From Enterocloster bolteae (GTDB lineage: Bacteria > Bacillota_A > Clostridia > Lachnospirales > Lachnospiraceae), in NCBI GenBank assembly GCA_021769025.1, contig JAETTS010000055.1, positions 1 to 10,501 on the forward strand: a DNA stretch of 10,501 bases, read 5' to 3'. The position numbers were made by a program, and so were the translations under genes. Under the pieces are notes generated by a model. That model was not told where the DNA came from. It made no database searches and was given only the letters and a program-made list of their open reading frames with translations. Of the stretch, positions 1 to 7,945 are shown one piece after another. Every line of letters starts with the position of its first letter. Position 1 is the first letter of the stretch.

Positions 1-795
1 GTAAAGCATATCATCGTCTGCCTCCGGCGTATCTTTCTCAAGCTTTTCCGTCAAGTACACGCCGGCTTTCCTGCACAGCCCGTGAAGCCGTTTCAACACA
101 TCCACTGCCGCCTTATAGTGCTCTGGATCCTGATCCTTCTGAAATGCCTCCATCTCCAGAATCAATTGATTCAGATACCGCTGGGGCCCTGGCAGATAAT
201 AATCCCCCAGCTGCTTGGCCAGATCCCGGTATGTCTTTAACGACACGCTTCCCATCGTAGAAAGACCGGTCCTCATCAGCCCGCCAATAAGACGTTTCGT
301 CATCTCCAGCCCCTCCAGCTGCTTCTTTATCTTTTTTGCCTTTGCAGCCTTACCTGCCTTCTGGCGCCTGGCTGCCGCCTTCGCGGCTTCCTCCTCTGAC
401 ATTTTGTCCCCTTTTGTCCCTTCAGCCTCCGCTTTGTCGCTCTCTTCTGCCTTCTTCGCCTTTTTCTCCCGCTTCTTCAGAATATCCTCCGGAATTTCCC
501 CCTGGATAAATTCCTTCTTTGCAAGAATCTCAAACAACAATGCGATACTATGTTTACAGGGAAATTGCCTGCTGGGGCAGCTGCACCGAAATACCGGCGA
601 GGCTTCCTCTAAAAAATCTGCCGATACCACATAATTGGACTTCCCGCTGCCCTTGCACTCTCCCATATAAAACGTATCATCCGCTGAACGCATCCTGGAT
701 AGAAATCCCCCTCCGGAAGAAATCTTTCTGCCGTTGGCCACCCCGTTGGGGTTAGGCGCATAACCAATGATCTGCTGTTCTGTAATTGTTCTCAT
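1..795 (-). CDS. SWIM zinc-finger domain protein (C-terminus beyond window)
   Basis: The gene reads leftward from ATG at 795-793 and stays open to base 1, giving 265 residues without a stop. The start is fixed by a strong Shine-Dalgarno (AAGGAGGA, 806-813) 10 bases upstream. Residues 70-82 read RCSCPSRQFPCKH, a C-x-C-x6-C-x-H motif (Cys71, Cys73, Cys80, His82) that matches the SWIM zinc finger, a zinc-binding module thought to bind DNA or protein. The N-terminus (about 1-65) resembles the short beta-rich region that precedes SWIM motifs. It is followed by a highly charged Lys/Ala/Glu linker (about 105-160), probably helical, and a helical region (about 160-265). Bacterial SWIM proteins are often encoded with a MoxR-type AAA+ ATPase and a VWA-domain protein, as in the E. 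coli yehLPQ group; such partners would lie beyond base 1 and cannot be seen. The motif call is firm; molecular function is unknown. Confidence 0.88.
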   Translation of the reverse strand, partial: MRTITEQQIIGYAPNPNGVANGRKISSGGGFLSRMRSADDTFYMGECKGSGKSNYVVSADFLEEASPVFRCSCPSRQFPCKHSIALLFEILAKKEFIQGEIPEDILKKREKKAKKAEESDKAEAEGTKGDKMSEEEAAKAAARRQKAGKAAKAKKIKKQLEGLEMTKRLIGGLMRTGLSTMGSVSLKTYRDLAKQLGDYYLPGPQRYLNQLILEMEAFQKDQDPEHYKAAVDVLKRLHGLCRKAGVYLTEKLEKDTPEADDDMLY

Positions 796-805
796 ATCTT
801 TCCCG

Positions 806-813
806 TCCTCCTT
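806..813 (-). promoter_or_regulatory. Ribosome binding site of the SWIM gene
   Basis: AAGGAGGA on the minus strand, 10 bases before the ATG at 795. It is the strongest start signal near the left edge and settles the start codon. I found no convincing -35/-10 pair for this gene. A TATGAT lies upstream, but no good -35 sits at 16-18 bases from it. Confidence 0.8.
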
Positions 814-902
814 GAGCCTGCTTTACGTTTCCCAAAAACAGCAATAACCTTTAAATCCTATCATATCACCATTTTTCTCCCTATACCACCCTAATTTTTT
901 GT

Positions 903-931
903 TTGACTCCCGGTAAAAATCCACGTATAAT
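903..931 (+). promoter_or_regulatory. Sigma-A promoter for glgX-carB
   Basis: A -35 hexamer TTGACT (903-908) and a perfect -10 TATAAT (926-931) are separated by exactly 17 bases. Transcription would begin near 938, about 36 bases before the GTG start of glgX. This is the best promoter in the window. No operator-like inverted repeat is evident beside it. Confidence 0.85.
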
Positions 932-960
932 AGCGTTGGATTCTTATTAACTATGAATAC

Positions 961-966
961 AGGAGG
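961..966 (+). promoter_or_regulatory. Ribosome binding site that decides the glgX start
   Basis: A perfect AGGAGG lies inside the longer ATG-initiated frame, 7 bases before an in-frame GTG at 974. The upstream ATG at 953 has no Shine-Dalgarno and would sit only about 15 bases from the predicted transcription start. GTG 974 is therefore the favoured start. Confidence 0.8.
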
Positions 967-973
967 TTTATTT

Positions 974-3103
974 GTGAAATTTTATAATCGAGCATTTACA
1001 CTGGAATACCCTGTATCGATTACTCCCGTAGCAGAAATCGCCGGTTTCCCGGTTTGTCCTGGCCTGTTCGATGTCAATGGGGCTATGTGCCTCTCCGACG
1101 GCGTAAATTTTACGATCCACACACACCACGGGACATACTGCGAGCTTCTGCTGTTCCATCACAGGGAAGAGGAGCCTTATGCCGTTCTTCCGTTTCCTGA
1201 TGCCTACAAGATCGGCGATGTCTATTCCATGATCGTATTCGGTCTGAATATTGAAGAATTTGAATATGCATACCGGATCGATGGTCCCTACATGCCCGAG
1301 AAGGGCCTTTTATTTAATAAACGTAACATTCTTTTGGATCCTTATGCCAGAGCCGTAGCCAGCCAGAGGGTCTGGGGCGAGAAAAAAAGCGGCTCTTACC
1401 TGGCAAGAGTTGTAAAAAACACCTTCGACTGGGGCGATGCCCCCCAATCCGCCCGGGAGTTAAGCGAGCTGGTGATCTATGAACTTCATGTGCGAGGATA
1501 TACCTGCCATGAGTCTTCCGGAGTAACCCACAAAGGCACGTTCTCCGGATTAAAAGAGAAAATTCCTTATTTAAAAGAACTGGGAATCAATGCAGTAGAG
1601 ATGATGCCGGTCTTCGAATTTGACGAGACCATGAATTCCCGAACCATAGACGGCAACGTCCTCCTGGAGTACTGGGGCTACAACTCCGTAAGTTTTTTTG
1701 CCCCCAACACCAGCTATGCCTCTTCCCCGGAGTACAACGAGGAAGGAAATGAATTAAAAGAGTTAATAAAGGCCCTCCACGACAACGGAATCGAAGTCAT
1801 CCTGGATGTGGTCTTTAACCATACTGCCGAAGGGAACGAGTTGGGGCCTACTTTCTGTTTCAAGGGATTTGACAACAAGATTTATTACATGCTGACACCC
1901 AACGGAAATTACTACAATTTCAGCGGCTGCGGCAATACCTTAAACTGCAATCACCCCATTGTCCAACAGTTGATTTTGGAATGCCTTCGCTACTGGACGG
2001 TCAGCTATCGGGTAGACGGATTCCGTTTTGACCTTGCCAGCATCCTGGGAAGAAATGAGGACGGCTCTCCTATGAATAACCCGCCTCTGCTGCGGAGCCT
2101 GGCATACGATCCGGTCTTAAGCAGGGTCAAGCTGATCGCTGAGGCCTGGGATGCCGGCGGCATGTATCAGGTAGGTCATTTCCCCGCCAGCAAACGGTGG
2201 GCCGAGTGGAACGGCCGCTACCGGGATGCGGTGCGTGGGTTCTTAAAGGGGGAAAACTGGGAGGCACAGGCCGCTGCCTGGAGCATTGCCGGCTCTGATG
2301 ACCTGTACGGCGGGTATTTTGATGACCATGACGATTATGCCGGATACAATTCCTGTGTAAACTTTTTAACCTGCCATGACGGCTTTACTCTCTATGACCT
2401 GTATTCCTACAATCATAAACACAATGAGGCCAACGGCTGGAACAATACAGACGGCTCCGACGACAACCGCAGCTGGAACTGCGGGGCAGAAGGTGAGACC
2501 GACGATCCCTTTGTACTAGACTTACGTTTCCGCATGATACGCAATGCCTGTGCTGTGCTAATGTGCAGCCGGGGCACTCCCATGTTTCTGGCTGGAGACG
2601 AGTTCGGCAATACCCAGTATGGCAACAACAACAGCTACTGCCAGGATAATGAGATTTCCTGGCTGGATTGGGGCCTTCTTGAAAAAAATCAGGATCTGTT
2701 CGAATTTTTCAAGTTTATGATCCATTACCGGCACAAGCATCCGGCCATCCGCAAGAAACTTCCGGATGCAGTCTGTGGGATGGATCCGGTCCATGTCCAT
2801 GACCTGATGGCAGACAAGACCTCTATCGGCCGGGATGCCAGGACATTCTCCATCAGCTTCACCGGGTATGATACCGAGACAGGCCACGATGACATCGTCT
2901 ATATCTCCATCAACACCCATTGGGAAGACGCGGCTATCACCCTTCCCACCCTCCACCACCACGGCGCGTGGTATTTAAATGTCAACACATACGGTGACGG
3001 GCAGGGGCGTTACTTCTATAGAGAAAACGAAGAGGTGCGGATTGACGGTTCTTTCATTCTGCGTCCCCGTTCTGTGGCAGTTTTTACCGGACGGCCATTT
3101 TAA
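974..3103 (+). CDS. glgX: Glycogen debranching enzyme, GlgX/isoamylase type (GH13)
   Basis: The protein hydrolyses alpha-1,6 branch links in glycogen or limit dextrins in the cytoplasm. Counting from GTG 974 it has 709 residues, close to the usual GlgX size. An N-terminal CBM48-type domain (about 10-105) is followed by the GH13 barrel with all four conserved regions: DVVFNH (278-283), GFRFD with nucleophile Asp353, AEAW with acid/base Glu390, and CHD with transition-state Asp469. The stretch KHNEANGWNN, followed by SWNCGAEGETDD, is a GlgX/isoamylase hallmark and argues against a branching enzyme or plain amylase. The C-terminus is a beta domain. No signal peptide is present. The longer frame from ATG 953 would add seven residues but contains the ribosome binding site. 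carB follows after 33 bases with no terminator, so the two are probably co-transcribed. No other glg gene is in the window. GlgX versus a close isoamylase or pullulanase-like relative cannot be fully separated by eye. Confidence 0.9.
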   Translation: MKFYNRAFTLEYPVSITPVAEIAGFPVCPGLFDVNGAMCLSDGVNFTIHTHHGTYCELLLFHHREEEPYAVLPFPDAYKIGDVYSMIVFGLNIEEFEYAYRIDGPYMPEKGLLFNKRNILLDPYARAVASQRVWGEKKSGSYLARVVKNTFDWGDAPQSARELSELVIYELHVRGYTCHESSGVTHKGTFSGLKEKIPYLKELGINAVEMMPVFEFDETMNSRTIDGNVLLEYWGYNSVSFFAPNTSYASSPEYNEEGNELKELIKALHDNGIEVILDVVFNHTAEGNELGPTFCFKGFDNKIYYMLTPNGNYYNFSGCGNTLNCNHPIVQQLILECLRYWTVSYRVDGFRFDLASILGRNEDGSPMNNPPLLRSLAYDPVLSRVKLIAEAWDAGGMYQVGHFPASKRWAEWNGRYRDAVRGFLKGENWEAQAAAWSIAGSDDLYGGYFDDHDDYAGYNSCVNFLTCHDGFTLYDLYSYNHKHNEANGWNNTDGSDDNRSWNCGAEGETDDPFVLDLRFRMIRNACAVLMCSRGTPMFLAGDEFGNTQYGNNNSYCQDNEISWLDWGLLEKNQDLFEFFKFMIHYRHKHPAIRKKLPDAVCGMDPVHVHDLMADKTSIGRDARTFSISFTGYDTETGHDDIVYISINTHWEDAAITLPTLHHHGAWYLNVNTYGDGQGRYFYRENEEVRIDGSFILRPRSVAVFTGRPF

Positions 3104-3122
3104 CCTGATATAAGCATACGAC

Positions 3123-3128
3123 AGGAGG
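3123..3128 (+). promoter_or_regulatory. Ribosome binding site of carB
   Basis: Perfect AGGAGG 8 bases before the carB ATG. The 33-base gap after glgX shows a TATAAG but no -35 at proper spacing, so I see no independent carB promoter. Confidence 0.8.
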
Positions 3129-3136
3129 ATATTTTT

Positions 3137-6100
3137 ATGCCAAAAAGAACTGATATTCACAAAGTACTGATCATTGGGTCAGGCCCTATCATCATCGGCC
3201 AGGCCTGCGAGTTTGACTATTCTGGCACCCAGGCCTGCAAGGCCCTGCGGAAATTAGGTTACGAAATTGTTCTGGTCAACTCCAATCCTGCAACCATTAT
3301 GACGGATCCAGAGACGGCAGATGTCACTTATATTGAGCCGCTAAACGTAGAACGCCTGGAACAGATCATCGCAAAGGAGCGTCCGGATGCCTTGCTTCCC
3401 AACCTGGGAGGTCAGTCTGGCTTAAACTTATGTTCCGAACTCTATAAGGAGGGAATTCTGGACAAATATCAGGTGCAGGTGATCGGCGTCCAGGTAGATG
3501 CCATTGAACGCGGGGAAGACCGGGTGGAGTTTAAAAAAGCCATGAATGCCCTGGGAATTGAGATGGCCCGCAGCGAGGTGGCTTATTCCGTCCAACAGGC
3601 CTTAAATATAGCAGACCAGCTGGGATATCCTGTAGTTTTGCGTCCGGCATACACCATGGGTGGTGCAGGCGGCGGCCTGGTGTACAACCGGGATGAATTA
3701 AAGGTTGTCTGTGCCAGAGGATTGCAGGCCAGCTTGGTAGGACAGGTTCTTGTGGAGGAATCCATCCTGGGATGGGAGGAACTGGAGCTGGAAGTGGTCC
3801 GGGATTCTGAAGGCAACATGATTACCGTCTGCTTCATTGAGAATATCGACCCCTTAGGTGTACACACCGGAGATTCCTTCTGCTCTGCCCCTATGTTAAC
3901 CATTTCTGAAGAGTGTCAGAAACGGCTTCAGAAACAGGCTTACCGAATCGTCGATTCGGTCCAGGTGATCGGCGGAACCAACGTCCAGTTTGCCCATGAC
4001 CCAGTCAGTGACCGGATTATCGTCATTGAGATCAACCCCCGTACTTCCCGCTCATCCGCTTTGGCTTCCAAGGCTACCGGCTTCCCAATTGCCCTGGTTT
4101 CTGCCATGCTGGCCGCCGGTTTGACCTTAAAAGATATTCCCTGCGGCAAATACGGCACTCTTGACCGATATGTTCCTGATGGAGACTATGTGGTAATCAA
4201 ATTTGCCCGCTGGGCCTTTGAGAAATTCAAAGGCGTGGAGGACAAATTAGGCACCCAGATGCGTGCTGTAGGCGAGGTGATGAGTATCGGCAAAACCTAT
4301 AAGGAAGCGTTCCAGAAAGCCATCCGCAGCCTGGAGACCGGACGCTTTGGGTTAGGACATGCCAAAGATTTCGATTCCAAGACCAAAGACCAGCTTCTCA
4401 AAATGTTGATTACTCCGTCCAGCGAACGCCATTTTATTATGTATGAGGCTTTGCGAAAAGGGGCTTCTGTCGAAGAGATCCACAAGATCACCAAGGTAAA
4501 GTCCTGGTTCATTGAGCAGATGAAGGAACTGGTTGAGGAAGAAGAGGCTCTGCTTACAAGCCGTGGCTTTCTGCCGTCTGATGAGAAGCTAATTGCCGCA
4601 AAAAAAGATGGATTCTCCGATAAATATTTAAGCCAGATTCTGGAGATCCCAGAAGATGAGATCCGCAGCCGCCGTATCTGTCTCGGTGTGGAGGAAGCAT
4701 GGGAAGGTGTCCACGTAAGCGGCACCAAAGACAGTGCCTACTACTATTCCACCTACAATGCCCCGGACAAAAATCCGGTTCGGACAGACAAGCCAAAGAT
4801 CATGATCCTAGGCGGCGGCCCCAACCGAATCGGGCAGGGAATTGAATTCGACTACTGCTGTGTCCATGCTTCCCTTGCCCTTAAGAAACTGGGATTTGAG
4901 ACTATCATCGTCAACTGCAACCCGGAAACCGTATCCACGGATTACGATACCTCGGATAAATTGTACTTTGAGCCGTTAACGCTGGAGGATGTGCTTAGCA
5001 TCTACAAAAAGGAACAGCCTTTGGGTGTCATCGCTCAGTTTGGCGGACAGACACCTCTCAATCTTGCCTCGGATCTGGAGAAAAACGGCGTAAAGATTCT
5101 GGGAACCTCCCCTTCTGTCATCGATTTGGCGGAAGACCGTGACCTGTTCCGCGCTATGATGGAAAAACTTCAGATCCCCATGCCGGAGTCTGGCATGGCA
5201 ACCACAGTAAAGGAGGCGACCGCCATTGCAGAGCGCATCGGCTATCCGGTTATGGTCCGTCCTTCCTATGTACTGGGAGGCCGGGGCATGGAAGTGGTCT
5301 ATGACGAAGAAAGCATGACTGGCTATATGAATGCCGCCGTAGGCGTGACACCAGACCGGCCAATCCTGATTGACCGTTTCCTGAATCATGCTCTGGAATG
5401 TGAAGCCGATGCCATCAGCGACGGCACCCATGCCTTTGTGCCTGCTGTCATGGAGCACATTGAGTTGGCCGGCGTCCATTCCGGCGATTCCGCCTGCATC
5501 ATCCCTTCGGTCCACATTTCTCCGGAACATGTGGAAGTGATTAAGGAATACACAAGAAAGATTGCAGAAGAAATGCACGTGAAAGGTCTTATGAACATGC
5601 AGTACGCCATTGAAAACGGCAAGGTCTATGTGTTGGAAGCCAACCCCAGAGCATCCCGAACTGTGCCTCTGGTATCCAAAGTCTGCAACATCCGTATGGT
5701 GCCTCTGGCCACGGAGATCATAACCTCCGAACTGACCGGCCACCCTTCACCGGTTCCGTCCTTAAAAGAACAGGTGATTCCCAATTACGGGGTGAAAGAA
5801 GCCGTATTCCCCTTCAATATGTTCCAGGAAGTAGACCCTGTCCTGGGGCCGGAAATGCGTTCCACCGGTGAAGTTCTGGGATTATCCCCCTCCTATGGAG
5901 AAGCTTTCTACAAGGCTCAGGAAGCTGTACAATCCAAGCTTCCTTTAAGCGGCACAGTACTGATCTCTGTCAACCGGAAGGATAAGCCGGAAGTAGTGGA
6001 GGTGGCCAGAAGTTTCCACCAAGACGGCTTCAAGATTGTAGCCACAGGGCGAACCTACGAGATGATCCGAGAGGCAGGTATCCCGGCAGAGCGTGTCAAC

Positions 6101-6364
6101 AAACTATATGAGGGACGGCCCAATATTCTGGATATGATTACCAACGGGGATATTCAGCTGATCGTCAATTCTCCGTCTGGCAAAGAAAGTGTCCATGACG
6201 ACAGTTATCTAAGAAAGAGCGCCATCAAGGCCAAGATTCCTTACATGACGACCATGGCCGCCGCCAAGGCAACGGCCAAGGGTATCCGGTATGTGAAAGA
6301 ACATGGGCAGGGGCAGGTAAAATCCCTGCAAGAGCTGCATAAGGAAATTCATGAGAAAGAATAA
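3137..6364 (+). CDS. carB: Carbamoyl-phosphate synthase large subunit
   Basis: CarB makes carbamoyl phosphate from bicarbonate, ammonia (delivered from glutamine by the small subunit CarA) and two ATP, for arginine and pyrimidine synthesis. The 1075-residue frame is full length (E. coli CarB has 1073). The two homologous synthetase halves are clear. Each begins with a nucleotide-binding GxGP motif (GSGPIIIGQ near residue 14; GGGPNRIGQG near 558) and carries ATP-grasp metal ligands: EINPR with Glu298 and Asn300, and EANPR with Glu834. Glycine-rich TMGGAGGG (about 173-180) and VLGGRGM mark the ATP lids. The oligomerisation region lies between, about 400-550. An MGS-like allosteric domain fills about 935-1075, starting near SGTVLISV and including VATGRTYEMI and IVNSPSGKES. 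The usual partner gene carA is not upstream; glgX is there instead. No frameshift or missing catalytic motif was seen. Confidence 0.97.
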   Translation: MPKRTDIHKVLIIGSGPIIIGQACEFDYSGTQACKALRKLGYEIVLVNSNPATIMTDPETADVTYIEPLNVERLEQIIAKERPDALLPNLGGQSGLNLCSELYKEGILDKYQVQVIGVQVDAIERGEDRVEFKKAMNALGIEMARSEVAYSVQQALNIADQLGYPVVLRPAYTMGGAGGGLVYNRDELKVVCARGLQASLVGQVLVEESILGWEELELEVVRDSEGNMITVCFIENIDPLGVHTGDSFCSAPMLTISEECQKRLQKQAYRIVDSVQVIGGTNVQFAHDPVSDRIIVIEINPRTSRSSALASKATGFPIALVSAMLAAGLTLKDIPCGKYGTLDRYVPDGDYVVIKFARWAFEKFKGVEDKLGTQMRAVGEVMSIGKTYKEAFQKAIRSLETGRFGLGHAKDFDSKTKDQLLKMLITPSSERHFIMYEALRKGASVEEIHKITKVKSWFIEQMKELVEEEEALLTSRGFLPSDEKLIAAKKDGFSDKYLSQILEIPEDEIRSRRICLGVEEAWEGVHVSGTKDSAYYYSTYNAPDKNPVRTDKPKIMILGGGPNRIGQGIEFDYCCVHASLALKKLGFETIIVNCNPETVSTDYDTSDKLYFEPLTLEDVLSIYKKEQPLGVIAQFGGQTPLNLASDLEKNGVKILGTSPSVIDLAEDRDLFRAMMEKLQIPMPESGMATTVKEATAIAERIGYPVMVRPSYVLGGRGMEVVYDEESMTGYMNAAVGVTPDRPILIDRFLNHALECEADAISDGTHAFVPAVMEHIELAGVHSGDSACIIPSVHISPEHVEVIKEYTRKIAEEMHVKGLMNMQYAIENGKVYVLEANPRASRTVPLVSKVCNIRMVPLATEIITSELTGHPSPVPSLKEQVIPNYGVKEAVFPFNMFQEVDPVLGPEMRSTGEVLGLSPSYGEAFYKAQEAVQSKLPLSGTVLISVNRKDKPEVVEVARSFHQDGFKIVATGRTYEMIREAGIPAERVNKLYEGRPNILDMITNGDIQLIVNSPSGKESVHDDSYLRKSAIKAKIPYMTTMAAAKATAKGIRYVKEHGQGQVKSLQELHKEIHEKE

Positions 6365-6421
6365 TGTAGCCTGCTTCCCTGTGCAGCTTCACCAGGTATC
6401 AAAAATCAGTATATTATAAAG

Positions 6422-6453
6422 ACGAAAGAGTCCGGCAATCCGGACTCTTTCGT
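6422..6453. terminator. Bidirectional intrinsic terminator between carB and darA
   Basis: A perfect 14-bp stem, ACGAAAGAGTCCGG paired with its complement, closes a 4-base loop (CAAT, 6436-6439). On the plus strand it is followed by TTCTTTTA and on the minus strand by CTTTATAA, so each direction has a moderate U-rich tail. The hairpin ends 4 bases from the darA stop codon and lies 57 bases after the carB stop. It serves the convergent ends of the glgX-carB and darA transcripts. Confidence 0.88.
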
Positions 6454-6457
6454 TCTT

Positions 6458-6793
6458 TTATATCTTCTCGTAGTGTTCCACATCAATGACAAAGATCGTT
6501 GCTCCGCCTAGTTCCACCGTCATTGGCATCATCATATACCCTGCCGAGATGGAAGAGATATTGGGTGCAGGAACATTGCATGTGATTTTCTGCCGTTTTC
6601 CGCAGGTGTCCTTTATCAGATGAATCGCATCTTCTACCTTTTCTGCTTCCGTACCAATCATCAATGTAACGTTACCCTTTTTTAAGAAGCCTCCGGTGGT
6701 TGCCAACCGGGTTACACCGAATTGATGCTCATTCAAGACATCTGTCACTCTGGTACCGTCGTCGGAACTAACAATCGCATAAATAATCTTCAT
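6458..6793 (-). CDS. darA: Cyclic-di-AMP receptor, DarA/PstA family
   Basis: This 111-residue protein is a PII-like cytoplasmic receptor that forms trimers and binds cyclic di-AMP, the second messenger tied to potassium, osmotic and cell-wall control in Firmicutes. The family signature is plain: N-terminal MKIIYAIVSSDD, then RLATTGGFLKKGN (29-41), and C-terminal ELGGATIFVI (94-103), closely following B. subtilis DarA (YaaQ) in order and length. The start is ATG 6793, with GAGGTG at 6800-6805 six bases upstream. The open frame extends 29 codons further, but that part is unlike the family and is rejected. It lies 88 bases downstream of the SH3b lipoprotein gene on the same strand. I see no terminator and no strong promoter between them, so co-transcription is plausible. 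The downstream effector of DarA is not well established. Confidence 0.94.
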   Translation of the reverse strand: MKIIYAIVSSDDGTRVTDVLNEHQFGVTRLATTGGFLKKGNVTLMIGTEAEKVEDAIHLIKDTCGKRQKITCNVPAPNISSISAGYMMMPMTVELGGATIFVIDVEHYEKI

Positions 6794-6881
6794 ATTCTGC
6801 ACCTCACTTTTTATTCTTTCTTCTAAACACATCCAAATCCATTTCCCTTTATGGCGGTATCTTCCTGGCAGGCATGGCACT

Positions 6882-7907
6882 TTATTTTGACACTTGGGTT
6901 ATTCTCCTTTGGCCAGAACTGTCCAGAATATACTGAATCTGGGCCTTTTCTCCATTGGACAGCGTGGGAGGCGTATCTTCTCCCCAGACAAACTGATAGG
7001 AAGTGCCATCACTGGTCTGCAGCGTTACCCCTGACGGATCAATGGAAGTTATCGTTCCAGTAACCGTGCTCTTATTCCCGGTAGAAGCGGTTCCCGATGA
7101 AGAGGTTCCGCCAGAGGGTGTGTTGCCTCCTGGTACCATTCCCCCTGATCCGCTGGGCGATGTGGTTCCGCCTGGTGATGTGGCTTCCCCTGGTGATGTA
7201 GGCCCATTGGTATTGCCTGCCGTCGGTCCGGTAGGGCCTGAGGTTCCTCCCGGAGTGGTTCCGGTATTGGTAGTAGAGGATGGCTTGGTGGATGAGTTGG
7301 ATGGCTGAGTCGGGTTCGACGCAGAGGTTGTTGGCTGAGTGTCCGTCAGATAGCTTTTGGATACGTAAGCCTCGTGTCCATTATAATTTACTCTCATCCA
7401 ACCGTTGGAGGACTCCCCCGTTACCGATACCTTCTCGCCCTCTGCCAGGGCTCCCAACACCTCGGAACTGGTAGAATAGCTGCTCCTCACTCTGACAGAA
7501 GACGTTGCATACATCTCTTTTTTCACATCTGTCACCTTGTACTGCGGTGCCGCTGTAGTAGGGGCTGCAGTGGTAGGGGCTGCCGTTGTGGGAGCTGCCG
7601 TCACTGGAGCCGCGGTGGTGGGAGCTGCGGTGGCGGGAACCTCCGTCTCCTGAGGTTCTGTCTGCCCTTCCAGAGACTCCGCTGCGGACTGCGCAGGCTG
7701 AGACTCCCCTGTAATAATCTCTATCTTCGTGCCGCCCTTGCTCTCTCCCTGTCCTGATTCTTGGGGAGCTTCGCCGCTGTCACCCTCGGCTGTACTCTCC
7801 ACGCCTGCCGCTGTCGTTCCATTTATCACAACTCCCTCTCCATTGCCGCATGCTGTCAGCACAGTTGCAGCTATGGCTACTGTCAGAATCACCAATTGTT
7901 TCTTCAT
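6882..7907 (-). CDS. SH3b-domain lipoprotein with low-complexity linkers
   Basis: The 341-residue product begins MKKQLVILTVAIAATVLTAC, a lipoprotein signal peptide whose LTAC lipobox puts the lipid-modified cysteine at residue 20. Start ATG 7907 is chosen because GGAGG (7915-7919) lies 7 bases upstream; the longer frame from 7943 would swallow this site. Domains in order: an acidic, Ser/Gly-rich stretch (21-91); six five-residue TTAAP-type repeats (92-121); a bacterial SH3 domain (about 132-188, with SVRVRSSYSTSSEVLGAL, NGWMRV and AYVSKSYL); a Ser/Thr/Gly/Pro linker of about 90 residues (190-280); and a C-terminal beta-rich domain of about 60 residues (VTGTITSIDPSGVTLQT onward), which I do not recognise with confidence. 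SH3b domains commonly bind peptidoglycan or peptide ligands. The protein is inferred to be membrane-anchored with its SH3b domain reaching into the wall. No catalytic domain is visible, so the role is unknown. Confidence 0.9.
   Translation of the reverse strand: MKKQLVILTVAIAATVLTACGNGEGVVINGTTAAGVESTAEGDSGEAPQESGQGESKGGTKIEIITGESQPAQSAAESLEGQTEPQETEVPATAAPTTAAPVTAAPTTAAPTTAAPTTAAPQYKVTDVKKEMYATSSVRVRSSYSTSSEVLGALAEGEKVSVTGESSNGWMRVNYNGHEAYVSKSYLTDTQPTTSASNPTQPSNSSTKPSSTTNTGTTPGGTSGPTGPTAGNTNGPTSPGEATSPGGTTSPSGSGGMVPGGNTPSGGTSSSGTASTGNKSTVTGTITSIDPSGVTLQTSDGTSYQFVWGEDTPPTLSNGEKAQIQYILDSSGQRRITQVSK
7545..7634 (-). repeat. Six tandem 15-bp repeats encoding TTAAP
   Basis: Six contiguous 15-bp units encode ATAAP, TTAAP, VTAAP, TTAAP, TTAAP, TTAAP in the lipoprotein (residues 92-121). 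Copies differ mostly at third positions. Because the unit is a multiple of three, gain or loss of copies would lengthen or shorten the spacer between membrane anchor and SH3b domain without breaking the frame. Thr/Ala/Pro repeats of this kind are typical extended wall-spanning spacers. Confidence 0.85.
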
Positions 7908-7945
7908 TATCATTCCTCCACATACTATCCACTCACTGTCCAAAG

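Noticed and set aside
215..634. A 139-codon plus-strand frame opposite the SWIM gene.
   Set aside because: It is Phe/Ser/Ala-rich antisense of the Lys/Ala/Glu linker, with no ribosome binding site; the minus-strand frame carries the zinc-finger motif and a strong start signal.
4976..5743. A 255-codon open frame antisense to carB.
   Set aside because: It lies wholly within the strongly conserved CarB coding sequence, has His/Gly-rich composition typical of reverse-frame shadows, and matches no family.
6393..6415. A promoter-like TTCACC followed at 16 bases by TATATT after carB.
   Set aside because: It would fire straight into the terminator hairpin with no gene behind it.
6794..6880. A 29-codon N-terminal extension of darA.
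   Set aside because: DarA proteins begin at the MKIIYAIV-type strand, and GAGGTG is correctly placed for ATG 6793.
7003..7308. A plus-strand frame with Pro/Gly/Val-rich, collagen-like or elastin-like appearance.
   Set aside because: It is the reverse of the Ser/Thr/Gly/Pro linker of the lipoprotein; composition explains it.
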